64,000 bases of DNA, taken from NCBI RefSeq assembly GCF_000717875.1, contig NZ_JOCT01000029.1, forward strand, positions 1-64,000. The letters are read 5' to 3'. Under the pieces are notes generated by a model, which had not been told where the DNA came from, made no database searches, and saw only the letters and a program-made list of their open reading frames with translations. Below are positions 20,739-29,785 of the stretch, piece by piece. Position numbers and translations under genes: made by a program. Source of the DNA: Streptomyces sp. NRRL S-455. GTDB taxonomy: Bacteria > Actinomycetota > Actinomycetes > Streptomycetales > Streptomycetaceae. The first letter of the stretch is position 1. The number at the start of each line of letters is the position of its first letter.

Positions 20739-23700
20739 TCACGTCCCCAGCCGGCCACGGTCGAACTGACCCTGGACCGGATCGTCGAACACGAACACCT
20801 CGCCGGGGGTGTCGGCCACGGTCAGGTCGAACACGCCCTGGTCGAACCCCGCGCCGCGCTGGTCGAACCGGAACACGTTGTCCGGCGCCACCAGGTCCGC
20901 CTCACACCCGAGCACCACCGAGTGCACCGGCGCCCGGCCCGGCCTGCCGGTGCGCTGAACCGTGTGCGTGACCCGCTCCACGAAGAAGTCGCCGTCCAGG
21001 CCCATCTCCTCGTTGACGATGCGGATGCAGTCGCTGACGGTGCGCTGGAGCACCTGCATGAAATGCGCCGGGTCCGAACTGACCACCCGGAGCTGCACCG
21101 TGGGCCGTCGGCGCGCATAGTGCAGCAGGATCATGTTCGCGATGGCCTCGGCGTCCGCCGGGCTCGCCCACGGGGCGCTGTCCGGGTAGGACCGCTCGCC
21201 GTGACGGGTGACCGAGCCCGGGTCGGTCAGCGACACCTTCACCGTGCGCTGCACCGTCAGCGGACGCGCCCGGAGCTGCACCCGTGTGACCGTCACCGGG
21301 CCACCCACCGCGCGCAGCGTCAGCGTGGCCGAGGCCCCCGACGTCCGGCTGAGCAACGTCCACACCGAAGCCCCTCCGGGAGCGGTGAACGCGATGTCCG
21401 TGCCGCTCCGGGGCGTGACCGCGTCCACGAACGGGTCGGAGGAGGTGACCTCGATCTCCACCGACTGCCCGGCGGCCAGGTGGTAGGTGGACTCGTCGGT
21501 CCATACCGCTTCCAGCACCGCTGACGGCGCCCGCACGTCCACATCGAACGTGACCGAGTTGACGACGTCCCGCCAGCCGTGGGAGTAGGTGAACGGCTTG
21601 GTGAAGCTGTAACCCGTCGCCGGTGGAGATCCGGCCGTGCAGTCCCCCAGCCGGCCGCCGGTGAAGGTCGCCCGCACCTCCCGTGACTGCGTGCGCATCA
21701 GCCGGTGGTGCCGGTCCCGGAATACGAACGTGTTGTCCGGGGCGACGTAGGCGACCGCAGGCGGGCCCTCGGACTTCACCAGCTCGTTGATGGCGCTCAG
21801 GGCGTCGGTGCCCTCTGCCCACCAGTACGGCACCACGGAGGCGCCTACATCGATGTCCCGGCCGCCAGTCCAGCCGACCAGGTCCAGCACGGCGTTGATC
21901 AGCTCACCGGTGTGCAGACTGGCATACACGCCCGTGCTCAGCTTGATGCCGGACAGGTCGTTCAGGGCATCAAGGAACGTGAACTCCGCCGTGCGGTCGC
22001 CGTAGTCGGCGTGCACGTTGTAGTCGTCGATGCGGCCGTTGAACAGGTCGTGCGTCTGGCCGTTGAAGTCGACGGATGCGCGCATCAGCCGCGCCGGGTC
22101 CAGGTCGCCGTACAGCGGGCTGGCCTCGTTCTCGGGGCTGTACTTCCGGTCGGAGTTGTCCAGTGTGAACGAGGCGGAGCCGACGGCCGCCGGGTTGAGC
22201 TGCCGTTCCTGGTCCCTGCCGTAGCTGACGGAGATGTCCGAGATGATGTCCTCGGTCACCTCCTCGGGGTCCGCCGGATCGGACGCCTGGAAGTTGCGGA
22301 ACGAGATCGTCGCGGGCACGACCGTGGACGACGTGTTCGTGCGCACGCCGACCGGTCCGGGCTCGGTGAGCGGCAGACCGGTGGTCACCGTGGCGTTGAC
22401 CTGCCAGCCGGGTTCCGGCCCGGCGGGGTCCCAGACCTTGGCGCGCAGCGTCTGGCCGGTCAGCCTGAAGCGCAGCCGGTACCAGGTCGCCGGGGACAGT
22501 GCGAGCGGGAAGGAGACGGCCAGCGCGGTCTCCCCCTCGTAGGACGCGTACTTGCGCACGCTGAGGCTGCTCAGGCTCCCGTCCTGGGGGATCTGCAACC
22601 TGGTGTAGTAGTAGCTCTCCGAGGTCAGGCGGGCGAACAGGAACACAAAGTGATGATTGTTGGCCGGCCGCTGGTCCATGGAGAAGTCGACGGCCAGGTC
22701 CACGTCTTCCACGTAAGGCGACAACACGGTGTAGCGGTCGGTGTTGCTGGTGGAGAGCACGTGACGGCCGACCCCGGAGGAGACCGAGAAGTCCGACGGG
22801 ACCCCGTAGAAGGACGTCCAGCTCTGCCCGGTGTCGGCCGTACCCCAACCGTCCGTCACCGTGCGGTTGAAGGAGTCCGTGGCCCAGGTGTCGCCCAGTT
22901 CCTCCACACCCTCGGGGGTGCCGTCCCCGTTCCAGTCGACGCCCACCTTGTAGACGGGCAGGCCCTCCTCCGCGCACAGGTCCCACCCGCCCGGCGCGGT
23001 CTGCACGGTGGGGCTGTGGGCTGTGGCGGACACGGTCGCCGTGCCGGGCAGGGCGACGGTGGCGGCTGCGGCCGTGACCGGCTTGAGCGCCAGGGACCAC
23101 ATCGTCGAGCCGCCCTGGCAGATGGCGTCCCCACCGGCGGACGTCGTCGAGCGCTGCGTCTGCGCGCCCGCAGAGAGGGAGGCCCCCGAGTCGTACAGCG
23201 CGGCGAACAGCTCCCCGAACCCGTCGGTGTCGTCCACACGTTCGGTGTTCGTCCCGCCGGATACGGTGACGGTCCGGGCCTGCCAGGCCGAGCCGGAGCG
23301 GAAGGTCAGCAACCAGTCCCCGCTCGCCACGGTGGTGAGCTGCGGGTGCACTTGCGTCGCCGCCGTGTTCGCCGTTCCGGTGGCCGACCACTTCTCGATC
23401 GGCCCGGCCGGGTCCACGCCGCTGTACGCGGCCGTGAACGCCAGGACGTACGGGCTGCCGGTGGGCCACGGCTGCTTGGAGAAGGAGAACGAGGCGCTGG
23501 ACGTCGTCCCCGTGGCCACGCGGTAGTAGACCCGCGTCTGCACCTGCGAGGCGGAGGCGCCGGGCAGCGACTGCCCCGCGCTCGCCGTGCCCAGCAGGGT
23601 CCAGCCGCTCGGGGAGGACGTCGGGGCCACGTTGTTGTCGTAGACGAGGAAGAGCAGCAGCAGGTCCCCGGCGGCGTGGCCGGGAGGCATGGTGACGGTC

Positions 23701-23768
23701 TGCGGGTTCGCCGCGTAGGTCATGTCGGCCTTGAGCCGGGTCCCGACGGAGCGGAAGGCGACAGGCAT
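20739..23768 (-). CDS. large minor tail protein (tail-tip hub/adhesin)
   Basis: 1009 aa, immediately downstream of the tape measure. Residues 1-230 and about 290-500 look like beta-jelly-roll/concanavalin-like domains (GDWLLTFRSGSAWQA, PATWYRLRFRLTGQ). Residues about 510-1000 resemble the siphophage minor tail domain (VGSASFTLDNSDRKYSPEN, then LFNGRIDDYNVHADYGDRT), related to distal-tail or baseplate hub proteins. It contains GDGTPEG and similar calcium-loop-like turns. Likely forms the tail tip and contributes to host binding. Confidence 0.88.
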   Translation of the reverse strand: MPVAFRSVGTRLKADMTYAANPQTVTMPPGHAAGDLLLLFLVYDNNVAPTSSPSGWTLLGTASAGQSLPGASASQVQTRVYYRVATGTTSSASFSFSKQPWPTGSPYVLAFTAAYSGVDPAGPIEKWSATGTANTAATQVHPQLTTVASGDWLLTFRSGSAWQARTVTVSGGTNTERVDDTDGFGELFAALYDSGASLSAGAQTQRSTTSAGGDAICQGGSTMWSLALKPVTAAAATVALPGTATVSATAHSPTVQTAPGGWDLCAEEGLPVYKVGVDWNGDGTPEGVEELGDTWATDSFNRTVTDGWGTADTGQSWTSFYGVPSDFSVSSGVGRHVLSTSNTDRYTVLSPYVEDVDLAVDFSMDQRPANNHHFVFLFARLTSESYYYTRLQIPQDGSLSSLSVRKYASYEGETALAVSFPLALSPATWYRLRFRLTGQTLRAKVWDPAGPEPGWQVNATVTTGLPLTEPGPVGVRTNTSSTVVPATISFRNFQASDPADPEEVTEDIISDISVSYGRDQERQLNPAAVGSASFTLDNSDRKYSPENEASPLYGDLDPARLMRASVDFNGQTHDLFNGRIDDYNVHADYGDRTAEFTFLDALNDLSGIKLSTGVYASLHTGELINAVLDLVGWTGGRDIDVGASVVPYWWAEGTDALSAINELVKSEGPPAVAYVAPDNTFVFRDRHHRLMRTQSREVRATFTGGRLGDCTAGSPPATGYSFTKPFTYSHGWRDVVNSVTFDVDVRAPSAVLEAVWTDESTYHLAAGQSVEIEVTSSDPFVDAVTPRSGTDIAFTAPGGASVWTLLSRTSGASATLTLRAVGGPVTVTRVQLRARPLTVQRTVKVSLTDPGSVTRHGERSYPDSAPWASPADAEAIANMILLHYARRRPTVQLRVVSSDPAHFMQVLQRTVSDCIRIVNEEMGLDGDFFVERVTHTVQRTGRPGRAPVHSVVLGCEADLVAPDNVFRFDQRGAGFDQGVFDLTVADTPGEVFVFDDPVQGQFDRGRLGT

Positions 23769-26700
23769 CTACGCTCGCCCTCCCATCGCGCGGGGCAGCC
23801 GGCTGCGGCGGTCCAGTTGCTCCAGGGAGCCGACCAGCCAGTCCAGCGTCTGCTGCCGGGAGCCGATGACTCCGTGGTTCTCCACCGTCAGGTGCACCAC
23901 GGTGGGGGCAGTCGCGGCCTGGCGGGCAGAGGCGCGGTGGCTGCGCACTCGCGCGCCGGCGGGCAGCTTCAGCAGCTCCGGGCCCATCTCACCGACCCAG
24001 TGCCAGCCGGCCGAGGCGCCGTCGGTGCCGAGCGCGTAGCCGCCGGGCCGGTTGTAGGCGCGGGGCAGTGATCCGTACGCCGCGAGTGCGTAGCGCATCG
24101 AGGCGTACACGTTGGCAAGGGGGTTGATCGATGTGCCGTACATGAACGGACCCGTCCGGCGGAACCTTCCGGCGTGCGCCTGGAAGGTCGGCCGGATGAC
24201 CTGCATGAGGCCGACCGACGGGTAACCGCGCTTGGCGTTGATGTCCCAGAGGTTGACCGCGCGCGGGTTGCCCCCGGACTCCTGGTTCATGCGGCGCAGG
24301 GTGATACCTGTGTACGCGGCGGGCTGGCCGACGAGCCCGAGGGCTTGGCGCACGACACCTGTCCAGCGCTTGACGCCGGATCCGCCGATGTCGACGTTGC
24401 CGCCTCCACCGCCGAACCCGAGCAGGTCCGACCCCACGGACTTCACGGCCTTGATCAGTCCGTCCACGGCCATGCGCGGCAGCCTGGCGACCATGCGCGC
24501 CCAGGAGCTGGAGCCGATAGCCCGGGTGATGTTCCTCAAGGGACCCATCAGCAAGTCCTTCGCCTTGCCTACCGGGTTGGACAGGAACCCCAGGGCGGCC
24601 TTGCCCAGGGATTTCCCGGTGTCGAACACGGACCCGATGGCGCCCTTGATGGAGCCGAGGATGCCGCCGTCCGCCATGAAGTGCGCACCGGCCGCCTGCC
24701 ACAGGCCCCGCGCTCGCGTGGCGTACTTGGGGTCGGTGGGGATGACGTACTCGGGGTACCGGGGGTTCCCCTCGCCGACGATGGCCGTCGGCTTGTTGAA
24801 CATCCCGGGCTGCGCCCGGCCGACGGTGCCGCCGGAGGCCAGAAGCTTGACGCTCTTCAGGCTGTTCCGCAGCCCGACCCATCCGGCGATCTTCCCCCAG
24901 ACGCTGACCAGGCCCCGGTTCCACACCCGATCCAGCACCCAGTTGACCGGCGCTTTCGTCTTGCTCTTGATCCCGGCCCAGATGGTGCCGATGCCGTCGC
25001 GCATCTCCCGGAAATAACCTTTGACCCTGTCACGCAGGGTTCGCGCCCAGCCGGGGATCGTCTTGGTGAAGAAGTTGCTGATCGGCGTGAAGACCCGGTT
25101 CTTGATCGACGTGTAGACGTCGTACAGGCCGTTACGCAGACTCCCCCACGTGTTGACCACTTTGGTCCGCAGCGTGACCGCCCAGCCGGGGATCGTCTTG
25201 GTGAAGAAGTTGCTGATCGGCGTGAAGATCTTGCTTTTGATCGACGCGTAGACGACAGCGAGTTTGTCGCGCAGGGAGTACCAGTGAGTGATCACCAGGC
25301 TGACCAGCGTGACCGCCCAGCCGGGGATCGTCTTGGTGAAGAAGTTGCTGATCGGCGTGAAGATCCGGTTCTTGATCGACGTGTAGGCGGTGACGAGCCG
25401 GTCGCGCAGGGTGTACCAGTGACCCACGACCAGGCTGACCAGCGTGACCGCCCAGCCGGGGATCGTCTTGGTGAAGAAATTGCTGATCGGCGTAAGCACT
25501 TTGGACTTGATCAGCTCCCAGACGAGCGCCAGTCCGGCCCGCAGCAGATCCCACCGCACCAGGACATAGCGCACTGCCGTCTCCACCGGTACGGTCAGCA
25601 GGCTGACCAGGGCGTTCCACTTGGTCTGCACCCAGTTGAGCAGCGACCGGAAGGCGCCGGGGATCGTCTCGGTGAAGAACCTGACGAACGGCCCCGCGAA
25701 CCAGCCCCCGACCGCGACACCTACGTCCTTCACCCAGTTCAGGGCAGCCTTCACCCCGTTGCGGAAGGTCTCGCTCTTTTTCCAGGCGACGAAGAAGGCG
25801 GCACCAAGGGCCACCAGGGCCGTGATGATCAAGCCGACCGGGTTGGTCAGCATCGCCACGGCGAGAGCGCGCATGGCGCCGGCTGTCAGCAGCACGGCCG
25901 CACGGGCAAGACGCAGCACACCCGTGAACAACCGCAACCCCAACGCTGCGGCCCGGGACGCAGCCGTGAAGGCCCACGTGGCTGCGGTGGACGCGGCCGT
26001 GCTCACGGCGTAGGCAGCCTGCTGGATCCGGAACCAGAGCAGCGCTGCGCGGCTGGAGGCCACGGCGCCGTTGCTCGCGGCCACAGACGTGCCGAAGGCC
26101 CACGTGGCAGCTGCCGCTGCGGCCTGGTAGATGGCATACAGCTTCATCGCCGCGTTGACGGCGAGGATCGCTGGGACGAGCAGGCGGAGCACCGGCGTGG
26201 GGATGGCCGCGACGAGCTGTGAGAAGAGCTGGAGCACCATCAGGCCCATGCCGCCCAAGGGACCGGCGGCAGACGCGATGTCTCCGAGGGCTGCGGCGAA
26301 CTCCTTGATGGCCGGGACGGCTCCGCGCGCCCGCTCCAGGAACGTGGCGAACCCTTCGCTGTCCCCGAGGTTCGCGCCGAAGTCGGCGAACCGCTGCGTC
26401 AGCTCGACCATGCCGCCGGACATCTGGCTCTGGACCGGCATGAAGGCATTGATCATGCCGACGACACCCACCGTCACGTTCCGGATGGACGTCAGGAAGT
26501 TACCGAGGGCGCTGCCGGCGTTGCCTTGCAGGTTGGCGCCGAACTCCTTGAAGACCCGGCCCGCCTGGCCCTCGCCGAACGAGGACGCGAACTCCTTGAT
26601 CTCCCGGGCACCGATGCGCACGAACGGGGTCAGCTTGGGCAGCAGGTCCCGGATCTTCTCGATACCGGCCGTGAAGATCGGCATGGTGGTCCCGGACAGG

Positions 26701-27260
26701 GAATCGGACCACTTGTCGATGTCGTCCTTCAGACCCTGGAAAGACTTGGCCGTCTCCCGGGTGGCCGGGGTCATGGCCTTCATTTTCTCGTCGTAGATGG
26801 CCTGAGACTTGCGTGCAACGTCGGTAGCGGACGTGACTTCGCCCAGAGCCTTGTTGTACTCCTGCGCCTTCTCCTTGGCGCCCTCCGACATGTCTTTCGT
26901 GATCTTGATTTGCTGGCCGTACTTGACGCCCATGTCCTTGGCCAGCTTCTGGGCGTGCGCCTTGGCGAGGGTCACCTTCTCATTGGCGTCCTCGGCCGCC
27001 TGCAACTTCTCGCTGGCCTCGGTGATCTTCGCGAACTGCGGTTTCACGGCCGCCGCGAAGGCACCGCCGGCCGCCCCGGCTGCGGCCAGAGAGGCCGCCA
27101 TGGCACCGGCGCCGGCAGCCACAGCGGCTTGGACCGGGAGGAAAGCCGAGGCCAAGGCGTGCGCGCCGATCTGCCCTAGTCCCTTGACCGCCTTCATGGC
27201 GGGGGCCGTGTCGGCGTCGATCCGGACGAACCCGGCCCCGATCAGGGTTCCGACGGGCAT
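23769..27260 (-). CDS. tape measure protein with lysozyme-like domain
   Basis: 1163 aa. N-terminal Ala-rich region, coiled coil (about 70-170), hydrophobic helices (about 330-560), then 45-residue repeats (about 585-735) with core FTPISNFFTKTIPGWA. Near residue 990 the segment RMNQESGGNP carries the catalytic Glu of a soluble-lytic-transglycosylase/goose-lysozyme fold, continued by VGLMQVIRPTF. It sets tail length and probably cuts peptidoglycan during DNA entry. It starts just after the gpT stop, as in the usual gpG-gpT-TMP order. Confidence 0.93.
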   Translation of the reverse strand: MPVGTLIGAGFVRIDADTAPAMKAVKGLGQIGAHALASAFLPVQAAVAAGAGAMAASLAAAGAAGGAFAAAVKPQFAKITEASEKLQAAEDANEKVTLAKAHAQKLAKDMGVKYGQQIKITKDMSEGAKEKAQEYNKALGEVTSATDVARKSQAIYDEKMKAMTPATRETAKSFQGLKDDIDKWSDSLSGTTMPIFTAGIEKIRDLLPKLTPFVRIGAREIKEFASSFGEGQAGRVFKEFGANLQGNAGSALGNFLTSIRNVTVGVVGMINAFMPVQSQMSGGMVELTQRFADFGANLGDSEGFATFLERARGAVPAIKEFAAALGDIASAAGPLGGMGLMVLQLFSQLVAAIPTPVLRLLVPAILAVNAAMKLYAIYQAAAAAATWAFGTSVAASNGAVASSRAALLWFRIQQAAYAVSTAASTAATWAFTAASRAAALGLRLFTGVLRLARAAVLLTAGAMRALAVAMLTNPVGLIITALVALGAAFFVAWKKSETFRNGVKAALNWVKDVGVAVGGWFAGPFVRFFTETIPGAFRSLLNWVQTKWNALVSLLTVPVETAVRYVLVRWDLLRAGLALVWELIKSKVLTPISNFFTKTIPGWAVTLVSLVVGHWYTLRDRLVTAYTSIKNRIFTPISNFFTKTIPGWAVTLVSLVITHWYSLRDKLAVVYASIKSKIFTPISNFFTKTIPGWAVTLRTKVVNTWGSLRNGLYDVYTSIKNRVFTPISNFFTKTIPGWARTLRDRVKGYFREMRDGIGTIWAGIKSKTKAPVNWVLDRVWNRGLVSVWGKIAGWVGLRNSLKSVKLLASGGTVGRAQPGMFNKPTAIVGEGNPRYPEYVIPTDPKYATRARGLWQAAGAHFMADGGILGSIKGAIGSVFDTGKSLGKAALGFLSNPVGKAKDLLMGPLRNITRAIGSSSWARMVARLPRMAVDGLIKAVKSVGSDLLGFGGGGGNVDIGGSGVKRWTGVVRQALGLVGQPAAYTGITLRRMNQESGGNPRAVNLWDINAKRGYPSVGLMQVIRPTFQAHAGRFRRTGPFMYGTSINPLANVYASMRYALAAYGSLPRAYNRPGGYALGTDGASAGWHWVGEMGPELLKLPAGARVRSHRASARQAATAPTVVHLTVENHGVIGSRQQTLDWLVGSLEQLDRRSRLPRAMGGRA
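25046..25505. repeat. 135-bp in-frame repeats within the tape measure gene
   Basis: Copies of CCGGGGATCGTCTTGGTGAA begin at 25051, 25186, 25321 and 25456, an exact 135-bp (45-codon) period. The repeats change protein length in whole units, the expected way to alter tail length. Confidence 0.85.
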
Positions 27261-27946
27261 CTACAACACCACCCCTTGTGCCGCGAGGAACTGCTGGCTC
27301 GCGTCCTCCTCGCCGTGCCACCACCACGGGGCGCCCTCCTCGACCTCCACCGGCTCGGGCGCGGCCTGCCCCGGGGTGCGCCACAGACGCACCTCCAACT
27401 CGGAGTCCAGCCGCTGCTGCGCGGCGTCCTCCGGCTCGTTCTCGCGCGGCTCCGCTCGCTGGCACATCTCGTAATAGACGAGGTTCAGGAAGCGATCGAT
27501 GGGGAGGCTGCGGAGATCGATACCTCGGCCGGCGTACTGGCCGTCAAGGTAGTGCCAGGTCCCGGGCCGGAGGGCCCAGAGGGCGAGGCCGAGGACGGTT
27601 CGGTAGGGCGGAGCCCGTACTGCTCCATCAGCCAGGTGACGATCTCCTCCACCTGGTCGATCTCGATGGGGTTCTCCCGGTCACGCATCCGTGCGGTGAA
27701 CCGCTCCAGTGACTCCGGCAGCAGAACGACCTCCAGCATCGAGCGGAAGGCCCGGAGCTGCTGGTCCACGGTCGCCGTGGTGTCCATGCTGGAGAACTCC
27801 GTGGCGAAGTCCAGCAGCACGTCGGCCGGCACGCCTCGCGCGGCGTGGAAGAGGTCGTCGTCCACGCGGAAGGAAATGTCCTTCCGCTTCTTCGTGAAGT
27901 CGCGCATCTCGGTCATGGCGCGCACGGTAAGCCCACAGCACACCAT
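27261..27946 (-). CDS. tail assembly chaperone gpGT by -1 frameshift
   Basis: The gpT frame has no good start of its own but reads as real protein from the end of gpG: TWHYLDGQYAGRG, then DLRSLPIDRFLNLVYYE, then an acidic C-terminus ending FLAAQGVVL at the TAG next to the tape measure start. A -1 slip on C-CCG-GGA (27560-27566, minus strand) joins them after the linker PSGPSGP. Such fusion is a hallmark of lambda-like tail assembly. The frame of fusion is read directly; use of the slip is inferred. Confidence 0.8.
27485..27946 (-). CDS. tail assembly chaperone gpG-like
   Basis: 153 aa from ATG 27946; ATG 27916 (MTEMRDFTKKRKDISF) is an alternative start. A conserved-looking N-terminal domain ending ITWLMEQYGLRP-like is followed by a Ser/Pro linker. 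It lies between the connector genes and the tape measure, the standard site for gpG. A -1 frameshift at 27560-27566 would fuse it to gpT. Confidence 0.85.
   Translation of the reverse strand: MVCCGLTVRAMTEMRDFTKKRKDISFRVDDDLFHAARGVPADVLLDFATEFSSMDTTATVDQQLRAFRSMLEVVLLPESLERFTARMRDRENPIEIDQVEEIVTWLMEQYGLRPTEPSSASPSGPSGPGPGTTLTASTPAEVSISAASPSIAS
27560..27566 (-). other. candidate -1 slippery heptamer CCCGGGA
   Basis: On the minus strand the bases are C CCG GGA in the gpG frame, matching X-XXY-YYZ. After slipping, CCC and GGG codons pair, giving GTWHYLDG in the gpT frame. Confidence 0.75.
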
Positions 27947-27964
27947 GATCGTTCCGGAGCCGCG

Positions 27965-28330
27965 TCAGCCCATCCGCAGGGCCTTGGTCAGGAAGTCGTT
28001 CGGCTTACTGCCAGGATGATTGACCACGCGGGCGAACACGACGCCGCGCTTGGTGGTGAACTTCAGCACCTGCCGGGTGCGCGGGCGGATCTGGTGCGGC
28101 CTCGTCCCCTTGATCACGTACATGGTCGCCGGGTGGGTGGACTCCACACGGACGTGCCGCCCGACCACCACGGCGCGCACCTGACGACCCATCTTCCCCG
28201 GGGCCATGCGCCGGGCGTTGCGCTGCACGCGGCGGGCCTTGCGGACCAGCTCCTTCATCACCGGTGAGTCCGGGGACAGCAGCAGCTCGCCGACCTTGTC
28301 GGCCCGGATCTCGATACGCGCGGCAGGCAC
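27965..28330 (-). CDS. HK97 gp10-like head-tail/tail connector
   Basis: 121 aa. Basic helical N-terminal half (VMKELVRKARRVQRNARRM), then strands RVESTHPATMYVIKG and a GTRPHQIRP turn, a pattern typical of the HK97 gp10 family. It lies in the cluster of four connector genes between the fibre genes and the chaperones. Confidence 0.75.
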   Translation of the reverse strand: MPAARIEIRADKVGELLLSPDSPVMKELVRKARRVQRNARRMAPGKMGRQVRAVVVGRHVRVESTHPATMYVIKGTRPHQIRPRTRQVLKFTTKRGVVFARVVNHPGSKPNDFLTKALRMG

Positions 28331-28331
28331 G

Positions 28332-28832
28332 TCAGCTCCTTACCAGGCACACGCGCACGGTCAGGTTGACCCCCACACAGCCGCCCTCGGGCCCGACCGG
28401 CTCCACCGGGGTGACGAAGTAGTCCAGCACCTGGTCGTCGTTGCGGAGGCGACACAGCGTGGCGGTTACGGCGTCCAGCATCTCCGTGGCGTCCTGGAGC
28501 AGCAGGCCGGCCGCAGCGTCCAGCTCGTCCACCGGGGGCGCCGCTTCGGCCCCCGCCGGCTGCGGAGCACAGCGCACCACGGCCACGGTGAACTGCCCCA
28601 CCTCGTACGGCGGCTGGCAGGCGCCGGTGACCGTCTCGGACTCCTCGGGGAAGTTCTCCGAGAGGTACAGCCTGGACAGGGTGACAGCGAGCATCCCGCC
28701 GCAGTCGCACGAGTCCCAGACGATCTCGCCGGGGACCATGCTCGCGCGCTTCGGCTTCGACGACAGGCCGTTCCGTACGGAGGCCACCAAGTTGTTCCCC
28801 ACGAGGTACCAGCGCGAAGCCCCGGTGATCAC
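28332..28832 (-). CDS. tail terminator/head-closure candidate, 166 aa
   Basis: GTG 28832 overlaps the upstream stop. Contains several Cys (WDSCDCGG) and a C-terminal alpha/beta part. The position in the connector module, its size and the ending GCVGVNLTVRVCLVRS (a beta strand) fit a minor tail or terminator protein. Family not proven. Confidence 0.65.
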   Translation of the reverse strand: MITGASRWYLVGNNLVASVRNGLSSKPKRASMVPGEIVWDSCDCGGMLAVTLSRLYLSENFPEESETVTGACQPPYEVGQFTVAVVRCAPQPAGAEAAPPVDELDAAAGLLLQDATEMLDAVTATLCRLRNDDQVLDYFVTPVEPVGPEGGCVGVNLTVRVCLVRS

Positions 28833-29599
28833 ATCTGCCTCCTGAGCACACGGTCCACGTTGTAGACACGGCCTCGCCGACTCAGGCCGTCTGGATTCTC
28901 CGACGCAAGAAACAGGTCGACCAGGTACAGCCCGGTGCGGCCGTCCTTGAGGAGTTGGCCCATGTCCGGGTACTGGATCGTGACGCCCTGACGCACGAGC
29001 TGCGTCACGCCCGGGGGCAGACGGCAGTCCGCGCCGGTCCCGGCCTTGGCGATCTCGCAGGCCAGTTCACCCATCGCGAGACGCCCGGAGTCGGGGACCT
29101 CCTCGCCGACGACCACCTTCACCGACCACGTCCCCGGCTGGTCGTCGTCCAAGGCGAGGTTGTTGCAGCGCGGCCAGGCGGAGCCGTCCGTACGTATCAG
29201 CGACCGCCCGTCCAGCCGGTAGGAGCCGGTCACCATCGGCGTGCCGTCCAGCTTCACCTCCACGACGCGACTCACGTTGTCGGGCAGGCGAATCGTGGAG
29301 AGGTACGCGCACGAGCATCCGCCCTGGCAGGCTCCGGCGCAGTACGGCAGGCGGTAGAAGTCCCACGGCGTCGTCGAGTAGCCAGTCCCCCAGCCCCATA
29401 GCGGAACGGCGCCCGGGTCGGCGCAGTCCTCCGCGCAGGGCCTCCAGGTCACCTCGCACTGGCCGAAGCGGCGCCCGGACAGCGCCCACAGCACCCGCGT
29501 GGCGGCGGACACCGCGTACCCGGTCAGCTCGGGCGAGTAGGTGGACACGTCGCACGTCCAGTAGACCGGCCAGTCCTCGCACGGCCCGTAGTCGGTCAT
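28829..29599 (-). CDS. head-tail adaptor protein, 256 aa
   Basis: ATG 29599, overlapping the small zinc-finger gene. Many Cys in the middle (CEVTWRPCAEDCADPG, YCAGACQGGCSCAYL). Begins MTDYGPCEDWPVYWTCDVS. Large Cys-rich adaptors at this position are characteristic of Streptomyces siphophages. It likely forms the first ring below the portal. Confidence 0.75.
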   Translation of the reverse strand: MTDYGPCEDWPVYWTCDVSTYSPELTGYAVSAATRVLWALSGRRFGQCEVTWRPCAEDCADPGAVPLWGWGTGYSTTPWDFYRLPYCAGACQGGCSCAYLSTIRLPDNVSRVVEVKLDGTPMVTGSYRLDGRSLIRTDGSAWPRCNNLALDDDQPGTWSVKVVVGEEVPDSGRLAMGELACEIAKAGTGADCRLPPGVTQLVRQGVTIQYPDMGQLLKDGRTGLYLVDLFLASENPDGLSRRGRVYNVDRVLRRQM

Positions 29600-29772
29600 G
29601 TGCTGGTCCCGGCGATTCGGTCCCACACCCACTGGTGGAAGTTGAGATGCTGGTCCCACCACTCCCAGGTGACGTCCATACCCTGCACGAGGGCGCCGCA
29701 CAGCTTGCACGGGGCAGTCATGTCCATGGGCGGGCGGATGTCTTCGGCGGTGGGGCGGGAGTCGAACGCCAT
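29596..29772 (-). CDS. C2H2 zinc-finger micro-protein, 58 aa
   Basis: ATG 29772 after CCGGAGGTAACG. CKLCGALV is followed by a Trp-rich helix and QHLNFH, giving a C2-H2 spacing (CxxC...HxxxH). It overlaps the adaptor start by 4 bases (ATGA). The role in assembly is unknown. Confidence 0.75.
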   Translation of the reverse strand: MAFDSRPTAEDIRPPMDMTAPCKLCGALVQGMDVTWEWWDQHLNFHQWVWDRIAGTST

Positions 29773-29785
29773 CGTTACCTCCGGT

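Noticed and set aside
21705..24071. 788-codon plus-strand ORF
   Set aside because: It is antisense to the minor tail protein and tape measure genes; its composition (Arg/Gly/Val runs) is that of a GC-rich mirror frame.
25046..25505. Regular DNA repeats considered as a CRISPR array
   Set aside because: Period is exactly 135 bp and in frame with a conserved protein repeat; no variable spacers.
24174..26222. 682-codon plus ORF opposite the tape measure
   Set aside because: Repeats such as GDRLGEEVADRRED are just the complement of the 135-bp tape measure repeats.
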